Below are positions 8,417 through 17,047 of a stretch of DNA of 64,000 nucleotides, in pieces. Every line of letters begins with the position of its first letter. Within the stretch, counting starts at the first letter, position 1. The notes under the pieces were generated by a model, which was not told where the DNA came from, made no database searches, and saw only the letters and a list, made by a program, of their open reading frames with translations. The DNA is from Hwanghaeella sp965227365 (lineage in GTDB: Bacteria > Pseudomonadota > Alphaproteobacteria > UBA8366 > Aestuariispiraceae): positions 1,922,001 through 1,986,000 of the forward strand of contig NZ_OZ245754.1 of NCBI RefSeq assembly GCF_965227365.1. Direction: 5' to 3'. Both the position numbers and the translations under genes were made by a program.

Positions 8417-9436
8417 ATGGACGCTTCGGCCAATAAACCAACGCTTTTATCTCGATCTTTCTGGGTCGAGGAGCCCGGCAGGGGGCGGATCCGTTCCGCG
8501 CCCCTGGCGGATTCGGACACAACCGCGGCTTCGGGCGACGTGCTCGTCCAAGCGCGGTTCGGCGCGCTCAGTCGCGGTACGGAAGCATGCGTGTTTCAGG
8601 GACGCGTGCCGCAGTCGGAATGGACGCGGATGCGTTGTCCGTTTCAGGAGGGCGATTTTCCGGGCCCGGTGAAATACGGCTATATCAATGTCGGTCGGGT
8701 TTTGGACGGGCCGGCGGCCCTGCAGGGCCGCGACGTGTTTTGTCTGTATCCGCATCAAACGCTCTACACCGTGCCGGAAAGTGCGGTGACGCCATTGCCC
8801 GATGGGATTCCGGCGGCGCGCGCGGTGCTGGCCGCCAATATGGAAACCGCAGTGAATGTGCTGTGGGACGCTGCGCCGTCAGTAGGCGACAAGATATCGG
8901 TCATCGGCGGCGGCGTGCTTGGAAGCCTCATTGCCTATCTGGCAAATCGACTACCGGGGACAGAGGTTCAAATAGTCGATCCGGATGATGGAAAAGAAAA
9001 TATATATCAATCTATTGGGCTGAATTTCTGTGATCCTGATCAAGCATTGGGCGAAAGGGATATCGTGATCCATACGAGCGCGACGCAGGACGGTTTGCGC
9101 CGATGCCTCACCCTTGCTCGGAACGAAGGCCGGATCATTGAAGCCAGTTGGTATGGCGACCGGGAAGTGTCCCTCCCGCTTGGGCAGGATTTTCATTCGC
9201 GCAGGCTGCAGTTGATCGGCTCGCAGGTGGGCATGGTCTCCCCGTCGAAGCGGTCGACGCACAGCTATGCGGACCGGTTGTCCTTGGCGCTATCGCTGCT
9301 GTCGGACCCAGCGCTTGATGCATTGTTCACGCATGAGATCGATTTCGATGACCTGCCCGACCGTATGCCTGACTTCGTGGCGAATGGAAGCGGGGTGGCC
9401 TGCGTCCGAATCCGCTATCCAGACACAGTCGACTGA
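8417..9436 (+). CDS. Zinc-type medium-chain dehydrogenase/reductase-like protein
   Basis: A 339-residue MDR-family oxidoreductase, first gene of a five-gene coupled run. The N-terminal catalytic domain has the GALSRGTE pattern and lacks the four-cysteine structural zinc loop. The Rossmann part starts at VIGGGVLGSLIAYLA (about 157-171). It resembles the branch that includes BchC-type dehydrogenases. A local AT-rich patch (about 8968-9050) falls in the nucleotide-binding half but the frame is intact. The substrate is unknown; the neighbours suggest reduction or oxidation of a polyol or pterin-like intermediate. Confidence 0.8.
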   Translation: MDASANKPTLLSRSFWVEEPGRGRIRSAPLADSDTTAASGDVLVQARFGALSRGTEACVFQGRVPQSEWTRMRCPFQEGDFPGPVKYGYINVGRVLDGPAALQGRDVFCLYPHQTLYTVPESAVTPLPDGIPAARAVLAANMETAVNVLWDAAPSVGDKISVIGGGVLGSLIAYLANRLPGTEVQIVDPDDGKENIYQSIGLNFCDPDQALGERDIVIHTSATQDGLRRCLTLARNEGRIIEASWYGDREVSLPLGQDFHSRRLQLIGSQVGMVSPSKRSTHSYADRLSLALSLLSDPALDALFTHEIDFDDLPDRMPDFVANGSGVACVRIRYPDTVD

Positions 9437-9461
9437 TTTCAATTTAGGAAGGGGTTTCCCC

Positions 9462-9872
9462 ATGTTCGCCTTGACGGTTCGCGATCACCTGATGATCGCT
9501 CATAGCTTTACCGGGGAAGTCTTTGGCCCGGCACAAAAACTTCACGGCGCGACCTATGTTGTCGATGTTGAATTCCAGTGCCGGGAATTGGACGCGGACG
9601 GGTTGGTTGTTGATATCGGTCTGGCCTCTCAGGCGCTGTCGAAAGTCTTGGAAACCTATAACTACAAGAACCTGGACGAAGTTCAGAGCCTCTCTGGGAT
9701 GAACACCACCACGGAACGAATGGCGAAAGTGATTTTCGACGATATGGCCGGCTGTATCGCGTCGGGAGACCTGGGGCCCGGTGGTCCGCGTCTCTCCGGC
9801 ATGAAGGTTAGCCTGCACGAGTCCCATATTGCCTGGGCCAGTTTCGAAGGGGCGTTGCCGGGCGGCGCGTGA
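9462..9872 (+). CDS. PTPS/QueD-fold protein lacking canonical active-site residues
   Basis: A 136-residue member of the 6-pyruvoyl-tetrahydropterin synthase/6-carboxytetrahydropterin synthase fold, by its N-terminal AHSF, LHGATY, the NTTTERMAKVI segment (in place of PTxE) and the final LHESHIAWASF with the substrate-anchoring Glu. Aligned by eye with QueD, one zinc histidine is Ala30 (HGA not HGH), the catalytic cysteine is Ala24, and the Asp-His pair is Asp-Glu. It is therefore unlikely to do standard PTPS chemistry. AGGAAGGGG precedes ATG 9462. Its stop overlaps the next gene's GTG by four bases (GTGA). Confidence 0.82.
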   Translation: MFALTVRDHLMIAHSFTGEVFGPAQKLHGATYVVDVEFQCRELDADGLVVDIGLASQALSKVLETYNYKNLDEVQSLSGMNTTTERMAKVIFDDMAGCIASGDLGPGGPRLSGMKVSLHESHIAWASFEGALPGGA

Positions 9873-10960
9873 CCGCAGGCGCGGCGACGATGGTGGCGCA
9901 GGCTCCGACACTTTACTTCATCTTTCCCGGCGATCCGGATACCCGGACCGGCGGGTATGCCTATGGCCGTGAAATCGTTGCAGCCATGCGGCGTGGAGGG
10001 GCGGCGGTAAAGGTGCTCGCCTTGCCTGACGGATTCCCAAACCCGCCCGCGGACGTGCGGGAAGAAGCCGCGGGTCTTCTGGAAACAATCCCGGAAGGCG
10101 CCGCCGTGATCTTCGACGGTCTGGCTTGCGGCGCGATGCCGGAAGAGACCGTTGCACTGGCCGCAAGGGCCAAGGTTGTCGCCTTGGTACATCATCCGCT
10201 CGCGGATGAGTCGGGACTTGAAGAAAGTGCATCAAGGCGTTTTTTTGAAAGTGAAAAACGGAGTCTCGATACCGTCCGGCATATCATTGTGACCAGCGCA
10301 TTCACGGCGATGCGGCTGGGCGATTTCGGTGTTGGCGAAGACCGGATCACCGTGATTGAACCGGGAACCGATGCCGCTCCCTTGGCGCGCGGAACGGCAC
10401 CGTCCGGGCCGGTAACCCTGCTGACAGTCGCAAGCGTGACCCCGCGAAAAGCATATCCCGACCTGCTTAGGGCCTTGCAGCCGTTATCTGGGCTGGATTG
10501 GCGATTGGACTGCGTCGGCGGGCTGGAGATGGATCGCCGCCATGCCCATTCGGTCTTGGCGCAGGCGGCGCCGTTCGGGGACAAGGTCCGGTTCCACGGC
10601 GCGCTGCCGCCTGATGCGCTGCCGGCGCTCTATGACCAGGCGGATCTATTCGTTTCGCCGTCGCATTACGAAGGGTACGGCATGGCGATCGCGGAGTCGG
10701 CTGCCTGCGGATTACCGATCCTGGCGGCCTCCGGCGGGGCGGTTCCATTCACCACGGCCGGCAAGACCGCGATGTTGTACGATCCGGGTGACGTGGAAGC
10801 CTTATCTGCTGCGCTGAAGACGTTGCTTGTCGATCCGTCCGCACGTCAGGCGCTGAGAGAACGTGCGCTGTCGGCGCGGGAAGATCTGCCGACCTGGGAT
10901 GTTTCGGGTAAGCGTTGCCGCGATCTGATGCAACGCATTATAGAGGATCAACTATCGTGA
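9869..10960 (+). CDS. GT4-family glycosyltransferase
   Basis: A 363-residue GT-B glycosyltransferase of family 4. The N-terminal acceptor domain has the GGYAYGREIVAAMR pattern; the C-terminal nucleotide-sugar domain has VTPRKAYPDLLRAL and the EGYGMAIAES motif, where the two glutamates of the retaining E-x7-E signature are present. There are no membrane helices, so it is probably a peripheral cytoplasmic enzyme. It starts at GTG inside the preceding stop codon and ends overlapping the next start, which implies translational coupling. The acceptor is unknown; a lipid or pterin acceptor is inferred from context. Confidence 0.87.
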   Translation: MTAGAATMVAQAPTLYFIFPGDPDTRTGGYAYGREIVAAMRRGGAAVKVLALPDGFPNPPADVREEAAGLLETIPEGAAVIFDGLACGAMPEETVALAARAKVVALVHHPLADESGLEESASRRFFESEKRSLDTVRHIIVTSAFTAMRLGDFGVGEDRITVIEPGTDAAPLARGTAPSGPVTLLTVASVTPRKAYPDLLRALQPLSGLDWRLDCVGGLEMDRRHAHSVLAQAAPFGDKVRFHGALPPDALPALYDQADLFVSPSHYEGYGMAIAESAACGLPILAASGGAVPFTTAGKTAMLYDPGDVEALSAALKTLLVDPSARQALRERALSAREDLPTWDVSGKRCRDLMQRIIEDQLS

Positions 10961-11769
10961 CGGGTCCCGTAGAAAGTTTTGATGCGGATTGGCTCAGCTT
11001 GCGTGAACCGGCTGACGCCGCCGCGCGGTCCCGCCATTTAGCCCATATGTTGGATGCATGGCTTGCAGGCCGCAGCGGGGTTTCCATCACGGATCTCGGC
11101 GCCGGTACCGGATCGGCGATGCGTTGGCTTGCCCCACGCCTGACACTGTCGCAGCAATGGTGCTTGGTCGACGGGGACGACCGCTTGCTGAACCGTGCAC
11201 GTCTGGCTGTGCCGGCGGGCGTCAGCGCCCTCGACACGCATGTTGCGGACCTTCGTGATGCCGATCTGGCGGCTGTTTTCGGCGGGGGGGACGTGGTTTC
11301 CGCTTCTGCCCTGTTGGATCTGGTCTCTTCAGCCTGGATCAACCGGCTGGTTGCCGCCTGCGCGGAAACGGGGACCGCGGCCTGGCTTACGCTTTCCGTC
11401 GATGGGGCAGATACCTGGTTTCCGCCGCTTAGGGGGGATTGGGCCGCGGGCAGGGCCTTTGCAAGGGATCAGGGGCGCGACAAAGGATTTGGTCCGTCGC
11501 TTGGCGCTAAGGCAGTGTCTTACGCGGCGAAACGGTTCCGCGCAGCGGGGTTCAAGGTCGGCACCGCGAAAAGTGATTGGAACCTTGGTCCTGATTCCGG
11601 TGCATTGCAGCGGGAATTGCTGCGCGGGCATGCCGCCGCGGCGATGGCCGCCGACCCGGCGCGCGGCCGATTGTACGAGACCTGGGCCCATCGGCGACTG
11701 AAGGCGATTGGGGCGGGGCGCGCCAGGGTCCGCATCGGTCATACCGATCTGCTGGCTTTGCCTGGATGA
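10957..11769 (+). CDS. Class I SAM-dependent methyltransferase
   Basis: A 270-residue methyltransferase. Motif I is DLGAGTGSAMRWL (about 46-58), followed by an acidic LVDGD that would bind the SAM ribose. The C-terminal half is arginine-rich and unlike well-known families. GTG 10957 overlaps the glycosyltransferase TGA (GTGA), with AGAGGA upstream; an in-frame upstream ATG inside the previous gene is less likely. Its end overlaps the next gene's ATG by four bases. The substrate is unknown; context suggests methylation of the cluster's product or of a sugar on it. Confidence 0.82.
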   Translation: MTGPVESFDADWLSLREPADAAARSRHLAHMLDAWLAGRSGVSITDLGAGTGSAMRWLAPRLTLSQQWCLVDGDDRLLNRARLAVPAGVSALDTHVADLRDADLAAVFGGGDVVSASALLDLVSSAWINRLVAACAETGTAAWLTLSVDGADTWFPPLRGDWAAGRAFARDQGRDKGFGPSLGAKAVSYAAKRFRAAGFKVGTAKSDWNLGPDSGALQRELLRGHAAAAMAADPARGRLYETWAHRRLKAIGAGRARVRIGHTDLLALPG

Positions 11770-12656
11770 AGCGTCTGAATCCCAAGACGGTTTTCGTCCT
11801 GAAGGTTTTGATCTGCCTTCTGTTGCTGGGCTTTGTCTGGCATGTGGCCGGCGGGCCGGAAATATTGACCGCTCTCGCCGGTGCGGACCCGTTCTGGTTG
11901 GCGGCGGGCTTCGCCGTCATCCTGCCGCAAACCGTCTTGTCCGCGATCCGTTGGCGTCTGGTGGCATCGCGGCTTGGCGTCTTGATCGGCTTGGGCCGAG
12001 CGATCGCGGAATATTACATTGCGATTTTCCTGAACCAGGTCTTGCCCGGCGGCATCGCCGGGGATGTCACACGGGTAACACGGCATGGCTCTTCCCTGCG
12101 CAAGGAAGCGGCGGGCAGGGGATACGGCGTTGCCGCCAAGGCGGTGGTTTATGAACGTACAACAGGCCAGATCGCCATGGTGGCGCTTTCCATTCCGGGG
12201 CTTGGCCTGTGGCGTCCGGAAGCCGCATGGATCGCTGCTGCGGTCCTTATCGCACTGCTGGGTACGGCGGCGCTTGCCCCGGCGAAGGGACGGCTGGGGC
12301 GGCTGGTCGGCGATTTCCGCAAGGCAGTGCTGGTCCGCGAGGCGATCGTGGTACAGGCGGCTTTATCCGCGCTGATTGCGGGTAGTTACGTTCTGGTATT
12401 CTGGTGCTGTGTCCAAGCGCTTGGCATCACGATTTCGGTGGAGACGGCGATGACCGTCCTGCCGCCCGCCTTGCTGGCGATGGCAATTCCGATCACGCTG
12501 GCCGGATGGGGGTTGCGAGAGGCGGCGGCCGTCGGCATGTGGGTGGCCGCAGGCATGGCGGCCGGCGATGCAGCGGCGGCCTCGATCCTGTATGGATTGG
12601 TGAATCTCGCCGGGGCCCTCCCAGGGGCCGGATTTCTGTTTTCAACGTCCAGATAG
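11766..12656 (+). CDS. YbhN/UPF0104 (LPG synthase TM-domain) membrane protein
   Basis: A 296-residue integral membrane protein with about eight helices and the family pattern of LPG-synthase/flippase-like (UPF0104, AglD, YbhN) proteins: RWRLVASRLG near the start, a YYIAIFLNQVLPGGIAGD segment (about 78-95), and an alanine-rich ending with GWGLREAAA. Family members are often found beside glycosyltransferases and are thought to move lipid-linked intermediates. Its ATG overlaps the methyltransferase stop (ATGA). Its TAG is immediately followed, with no gap, by the stop of the convergent sulfatase-like gene. Confidence 0.85.
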   Translation: MKRLNPKTVFVLKVLICLLLLGFVWHVAGGPEILTALAGADPFWLAAGFAVILPQTVLSAIRWRLVASRLGVLIGLGRAIAEYYIAIFLNQVLPGGIAGDVTRVTRHGSSLRKEAAGRGYGVAAKAVVYERTTGQIAMVALSIPGLGLWRPEAAWIAAAVLIALLGTAALAPAKGRLGRLVGDFRKAVLVREAIVVQAALSALIAGSYVLVFWCCVQALGITISVETAMTVLPPALLAMAIPITLAGWGLREAAAVGMWVAAGMAAGDAAAASILYGLVNLAGALPGAGFLFSTSR

Positions 12657-14336
12657 TCAGGATGTTGCCCTGAAGGGAAGGGCGCATCCTTCCGCCGGTC
12701 CTCGATCGCCGAAATGCGCGACCATGCGCTGCAACACCCAATCCATGCCATACAGCGCATCTCCCCGCTTCGGAGATAGACCGGGGCGGTAACCATCTGT
12801 GAGGAAACAGGCGATCAGGTCCTTCCGGCTGCTGATCACATGGATCGGTGCGGCCCGTCCGCCCAGATTGCCGCTGACCACGCTCCAGGGCTGATGGTCG
12901 CCCAGAATGATCACCAGGTCTTCAGGCTTGGTATGCCGTTCGGCGAAGTCGAGTGCTGCCCGCAAGCTGTAGGAGGCGCCGGCGATATAACCATCCGCTG
13001 GATCCGCCCAATCGGCTTGCGTGAAACTGCCTGCTGCCTCCGCCGCCGGTGCCCAGATGGAACCGTCTAGCACCGTTTCACGATCTTCGATGAATGGCGG
13101 GATCGGCCTGAAGGGATAGTGACTGGAAATCAAGGCGACCTGGACGAAGTTGGGGCCTTCCGGCGAGATCATTTGCGGGATGCGCTCCAGGGTGAACTGG
13201 TCGGGTATGCCGAAATAGCCGAAGCGCACGCCGCCATATTCAAGGTCCTGCGCCGTATGGACATTGTCGAATCTCAACAGACGGCTCTCCGGCCAATAGC
13301 GTTGGATTCCCGGCATGAACAGTGAGGTTTCATGGCCCCCGCGCGCCAGTATCTGCGGCAGCGTGTCCAGATCCGATCGCAAATAGGCGCGATATTCCAG
13401 ATTTGTGTCGATCCAGGCCCCTGCCGTGGTCGTCAGATGCGCCAGCCAACTCAACCCCCCATAGGTTGACGATTCCAACAAGGCACTGGCGATTTCCCGG
13501 CCTTCGTCCTGCAGGGTGCCGCCATATCGTTTGTAGATATCTTCGATGACCGTCCGGTGTTCGTCCCGTTCCAACAGGCTGGCGCCATAGGACTCCACGA
13601 AGATCAAATAAATGTCTGTGTCGGCCAGGCGCGGCAGCGTTGTTTCACCATCCCGGATTTCGCCGCGTTGGCGTCGATATTCTTCGACCACGGCCTTTCC
13701 GTCGTCGAACCAGAGGCTGATGATCTTGGCATGGTAGGACGCGGCCTGGATCGCGGGTGCTGAACTGGCCATGGCCTGGTTGGACAAGACGCCTGTCAGG
13801 TCCGCGGTCTGGGCGGCAACCAACAGGCTTAATCCGGCAACGGCGCGTTTTGCACCGGCCGGAGAGGCAAAAAGCGACAACTTGCGGGCAAGAACACACG
13901 CCGCATAGGCAAAAAGAATGACAACCCCGCACAGTATCGCGAGAACGGCAAGGGTGAGGGGAGCGACAATGAACCAGCCCATGGAAGCCGCCATCAGGTC
14001 CAGCACATGCGGGATCTGCGCGGCGTCGAAAATCAAGTCGATGGTCCGGCCGTAAATCGCACTGCTGGCGACATCGATCAGATGCAGTAACGCGCCGATT
14101 GACAGAAGGGCTGCTGCGATGGGCAGGCCAAAACGCCGGAAAGACCGCCAAGCAGTGGAAGCCGAGACGAGCAGCACCAGGATCACAAGTTCGATTGGCA
14201 GCTGAGCACCCAGTTTCCACCTTTGTCCATAAATATCGAATTCCAGATTGAAGAACACGAAAAGCAGAGCCACGACCGCCGCGAATATGGTGACGGCACG
14301 GAAGTTGGGAGAGGATGCTTGCGCAGTAGGAGACAT
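12657..14336 (-). CDS. Membrane-bound sulfatase/phosphoglycerol-transferase-like enzyme
   Basis: About 559 residues: four or five N-terminal membrane helices, then an extracytoplasmic alkaline-phosphatase-superfamily domain. Metal-site motifs are IYLIFVESYGAS, a likely Ser/Thr nucleophile in LLESSTYGGLSW, and LGDHQPWS near the end. The layout matches LtaS/OpgB-type phosphoglycerol or phosphoethanolamine transferases and lipid-acting sulfatases. ATG 14336 (MSPTAQAS) is chosen because residues of the longer frame look non-coding. It is convergent with the YbhN-type gene with zero spacing, so it may act on the cluster's exported product; this is inference. Confidence 0.8.
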   Translation of the reverse strand: MSPTAQASSPNFRAVTIFAAVVALLFVFFNLEFDIYGQRWKLGAQLPIELVILVLLVSASTAWRSFRRFGLPIAAALLSIGALLHLIDVASSAIYGRTIDLIFDAAQIPHVLDLMAASMGWFIVAPLTLAVLAILCGVVILFAYAACVLARKLSLFASPAGAKRAVAGLSLLVAAQTADLTGVLSNQAMASSAPAIQAASYHAKIISLWFDDGKAVVEEYRRQRGEIRDGETTLPRLADTDIYLIFVESYGASLLERDEHRTVIEDIYKRYGGTLQDEGREIASALLESSTYGGLSWLAHLTTTAGAWIDTNLEYRAYLRSDLDTLPQILARGGHETSLFMPGIQRYWPESRLLRFDNVHTAQDLEYGGVRFGYFGIPDQFTLERIPQMISPEGPNFVQVALISSHYPFRPIPPFIEDRETVLDGSIWAPAAEAAGSFTQADWADPADGYIAGASYSLRAALDFAERHTKPEDLVIILGDHQPWSVVSGNLGGRAAPIHVISSRKDLIACFLTDGYRPGLSPKRGDALYGMDWVLQRMVAHFGDRGPAEGCALPFRATS

Positions 14337-14679
14337 AACAGTCGTCTTTGAACCACTCGGTCTGACTTGCAATGAAACGGTGGAAACCGCCGCACGGCTC
14401 CCGGTCGCGGTGCATAGGATCTGGGCAAGGGGGTACAGCGCAAGCTGTATTTTGGCGCGTCCCAAGCAGCCTTCAAGATACGCCGCCGAAGTATGTCGGC
14501 AGATGCGTATTCAGACACCTCATATGATCCTAAATTAGTTTCCGCTAAACGCGATGTTAACGAATTGCATGCCATGAAAGGGCTCATGCAAAGCGGCGGT
14601 ATCGACATCGTCGCGAGCGTTCTTCGACAATCGGCACTCATTCGCTGAGGCCAATCACGAAGACCGATACTAAACTGGA
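14337..14679. other. Divergent intergenic region
   Basis: About 340 bp between the sulfatase-like gene and the MHYT kinase gene, which point away from each other. It must hold both promoters. An AT-rich part lies near 14520-14560. I see no inverted repeat or RNA structure that stands out. Confidence 0.5.
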
Positions 14680-17043
14680 ATGGGCCTGATGGATTTTGCG
14701 TTGGTATTGGATCGCTTCTTAGTCCCCGTGGGGAGCGATGTCCTGCTCGTCTCCGACCTGTACAAGGGCGAGTTCAACGTTTTGCTCGTGATGCTGTCCG
14801 GGCTTGTTTCGATCGTTTGCGCCTATATAGCACTTTCCGCCGTCAGCCGTTCCCGGAAAGCCAAGAGGCTGCCCGCGCACGCCGCATGGATGGCCCTGGC
14901 ATCGATCACGATGGGGGTCGGCATTTGGACGATGCATTTCATCGGCATGCTGTCTTTCCAGCTTCCTTGTGCCGTTGAATACGACCCGATACTCACCTTC
15001 CTCTCGATTTTGCCAAGTATCGTCGCCAGTATGATCGCCTTGTCGATCGTCCGTTTGCGACGCAAGACGCCGTTGCCCCTCCGTCTTCTGGGCGGCGTGC
15101 TGATGGCGGCCGGTATCGCTGCGATGCATTATACAGGGATGGCGGCCATGCGAATGGATGCGATCCTGTACTACGACGGTATGCGTGTCGGGCTTTCCGT
15201 TGTCGTGGCGGTTGTCCTGGCCTGCCTGGCGATAAGCTTTCCGAGTTTCATTCTTGGAAATACCGGCGCGAAACTGCTCACATTCTTCGGAAAGTACGGC
15301 GTTGGCCGAAGCACGGCCATGGCGGTGTTATCCGCGGTCGGGCTCGGTTTGGCGGTCACGGGAATGCACTACACCGCCATGTGGGCGGCGATCTTCCTTC
15401 CGAGCCAAACGCATGTGACCGGTACCGAATTGTGGGAGCCCTCCTTCTTGGCGCTGCTGATCATGCTGGCCGTTGCTTTGTTGGCGACCGCGGTTGTGTC
15501 GGTCGTTTTTGCGTCGAAACAGCGCATGCTGGCCGATGAATTGAAGGCCGAGGTAGCGTTGAGGTCCCGGGTCGAAGCGGCGGTTGATGAGCAAAGGGCA
15601 CGACTGCAGGCGATCATCGACAATGTCGTCGACGGTATCATTACAATCAACGCCTCCGGCACGATCCAACATTGGAGTCCTGCAGCTCAAGCCTTGTTCG
15701 GCTATGCCGATGACGAAGTCACCGGCCAAAACGTAAGCATGCTCATGGCCGAACCTTTCCTCGATGACGATGGCGGCGCGCTTAACGAGTTTCACCCTAG
15801 GGAGCGTCGGCAGGTCATCGGTGTGGGGCGCGAAGCCGTTGGCTTGCGAAAGGACGGCTCGAGCTTCCCGTTGGATCTTTCGATCGGATATGGAGAGGTT
15901 GGCGGAAAGCCCTTTTATACGGGTGTGGTGCGGGATCTGACGCAAAGAAAGAAGGAACTTGCGATCCTGGAGGAGGCGCGTGACCGCGCGGAAAAGGCGG
16001 TTAAGGCCAAATCGGAATTTCTAGCGAATATGAGCCACGAAATCCGGACGCCGATGAATGGCGTGCTTGGGTTCCTTGGCCTTGCTCTCGACACGACGGA
16101 TCTGAGCGACGAGGTGCGTTCATACCTCAATACGGCACAGAGATCTGCGAACAATCTGCTCGTCATCATCGATGACATTCTGGATTTCAGTCGTTTGGAA
16201 AGCGGTCGGATCAGGTTGGAAAACGTATCATTCGATCTACACGAATTGGTTCGCGAGACCGTGCATGGCCTGTCGACGTTGGCCTTCGACAAGTCATTGG
16301 CTCTCAATACGAAGATCGACGATAGGGTTCCCAGGAATGTGGTGGGGGATCCGATGCGCATTCGGCAGATCCTGATCAACCTGATCAGCAACGCGATCAA
16401 GTTCACACATGAAGGCAGTGTTGCAGTAGAGGTGACCCTATCCACAGCGGATTCCGAACAGATCCTGTTTTCGGTTGCCGATACCGGTATCGGTATGTCG
16501 CCTGAGACACTCGAGCGAGTGCTGGAACCTTTCGAACAGGCCGATTCTTCCACACATCGCCTCTATGGCGGTACCGGATTGGGCACGACGATTTCTATGC
16601 AACTGGCCAATCTACATGGTGGTGATCTCTGGGCCGATTCGGTGGAAGGGCAGGGCAGTACTTTCTTCTTCACTGCAATGCTACCGAAAGCAGCCCATGA
16701 TGAACCGATATCCGAACCGATGCCTCTTGGTGCTGCCCAATTCAGGCGTGCCACCAGCGGATCGGCTTGGGATATCGACGACCAGTCCGATGAGTTTCCG
16801 GATGAAGTAACTCCCGAAACGGCGATAGGCGCCGACCGGGAGACATTGCGGAAAATGTTTGAGGAACTCTACCGGGCTCTGGATGAGGACAATCCTGATC
16901 CCGTCGAGCTTGTCCTTGATGAAATGTCGACTGTGCTTGACCGAAAATTCGTGAACCAGATGCGGAAATCGGTCGCGCACTTCGATTTTGGGAGCGCCAG
17001 GGAAAAGGCGAACCTGATCGTTGCGGATTTACATTTACGATAG
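14680..17043 (+). CDS. MHYT-PAS sensor histidine kinase
   Basis: A 787-residue membrane sensor kinase. The N-terminal ~270 residues hold seven helices of an MHYT domain, with the signature seen three times (MHFIG, MHYTG, MHYTA); such domains are proposed to bind copper and sense a diatomic gas. A PAS domain (about 305-425) follows, then HisKA with phospho-acceptor His453 in NMSHEIRTPMNG, and an ATPase domain with N-box (ISNAIKFT), DTGIGM and GGTGLG motifs. The C-terminal ~120 residues are unassigned; there is no receiver domain. The stop is four nt before the HD-GYP regulator, its likely partner. Confidence 0.92.
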   Translation: MGLMDFALVLDRFLVPVGSDVLLVSDLYKGEFNVLLVMLSGLVSIVCAYIALSAVSRSRKAKRLPAHAAWMALASITMGVGIWTMHFIGMLSFQLPCAVEYDPILTFLSILPSIVASMIALSIVRLRRKTPLPLRLLGGVLMAAGIAAMHYTGMAAMRMDAILYYDGMRVGLSVVVAVVLACLAISFPSFILGNTGAKLLTFFGKYGVGRSTAMAVLSAVGLGLAVTGMHYTAMWAAIFLPSQTHVTGTELWEPSFLALLIMLAVALLATAVVSVVFASKQRMLADELKAEVALRSRVEAAVDEQRARLQAIIDNVVDGIITINASGTIQHWSPAAQALFGYADDEVTGQNVSMLMAEPFLDDDGGALNEFHPRERRQVIGVGREAVGLRKDGSSFPLDLSIGYGEVGGKPFYTGVVRDLTQRKKELAILEEARDRAEKAVKAKSEFLANMSHEIRTPMNGVLGFLGLALDTTDLSDEVRSYLNTAQRSANNLLVIIDDILDFSRLESGRIRLENVSFDLHELVRETVHGLSTLAFDKSLALNTKIDDRVPRNVVGDPMRIRQILINLISNAIKFTHEGSVAVEVTLSTADSEQILFSVADTGIGMSPETLERVLEPFEQADSSTHRLYGGTGLGTTISMQLANLHGGDLWADSVEGQGSTFFFTAMLPKAAHDEPISEPMPLGAAQFRRATSGSAWDIDDQSDEFPDEVTPETAIGADRETLRKMFEELYRALDEDNPDPVELVLDEMSTVLDRKFVNQMRKSVAHFDFGSAREKANLIVADLHLR

Positions 17044-17047
17044 GGCT

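Noticed and set aside
14183..14641. Minus-strand open frame covering the upstream side of the sulfatase-like gene
   Set aside because: It overlaps the better-supported sulfatase-like frame, has Arg/Ser-rich shadow composition and no conserved motif.
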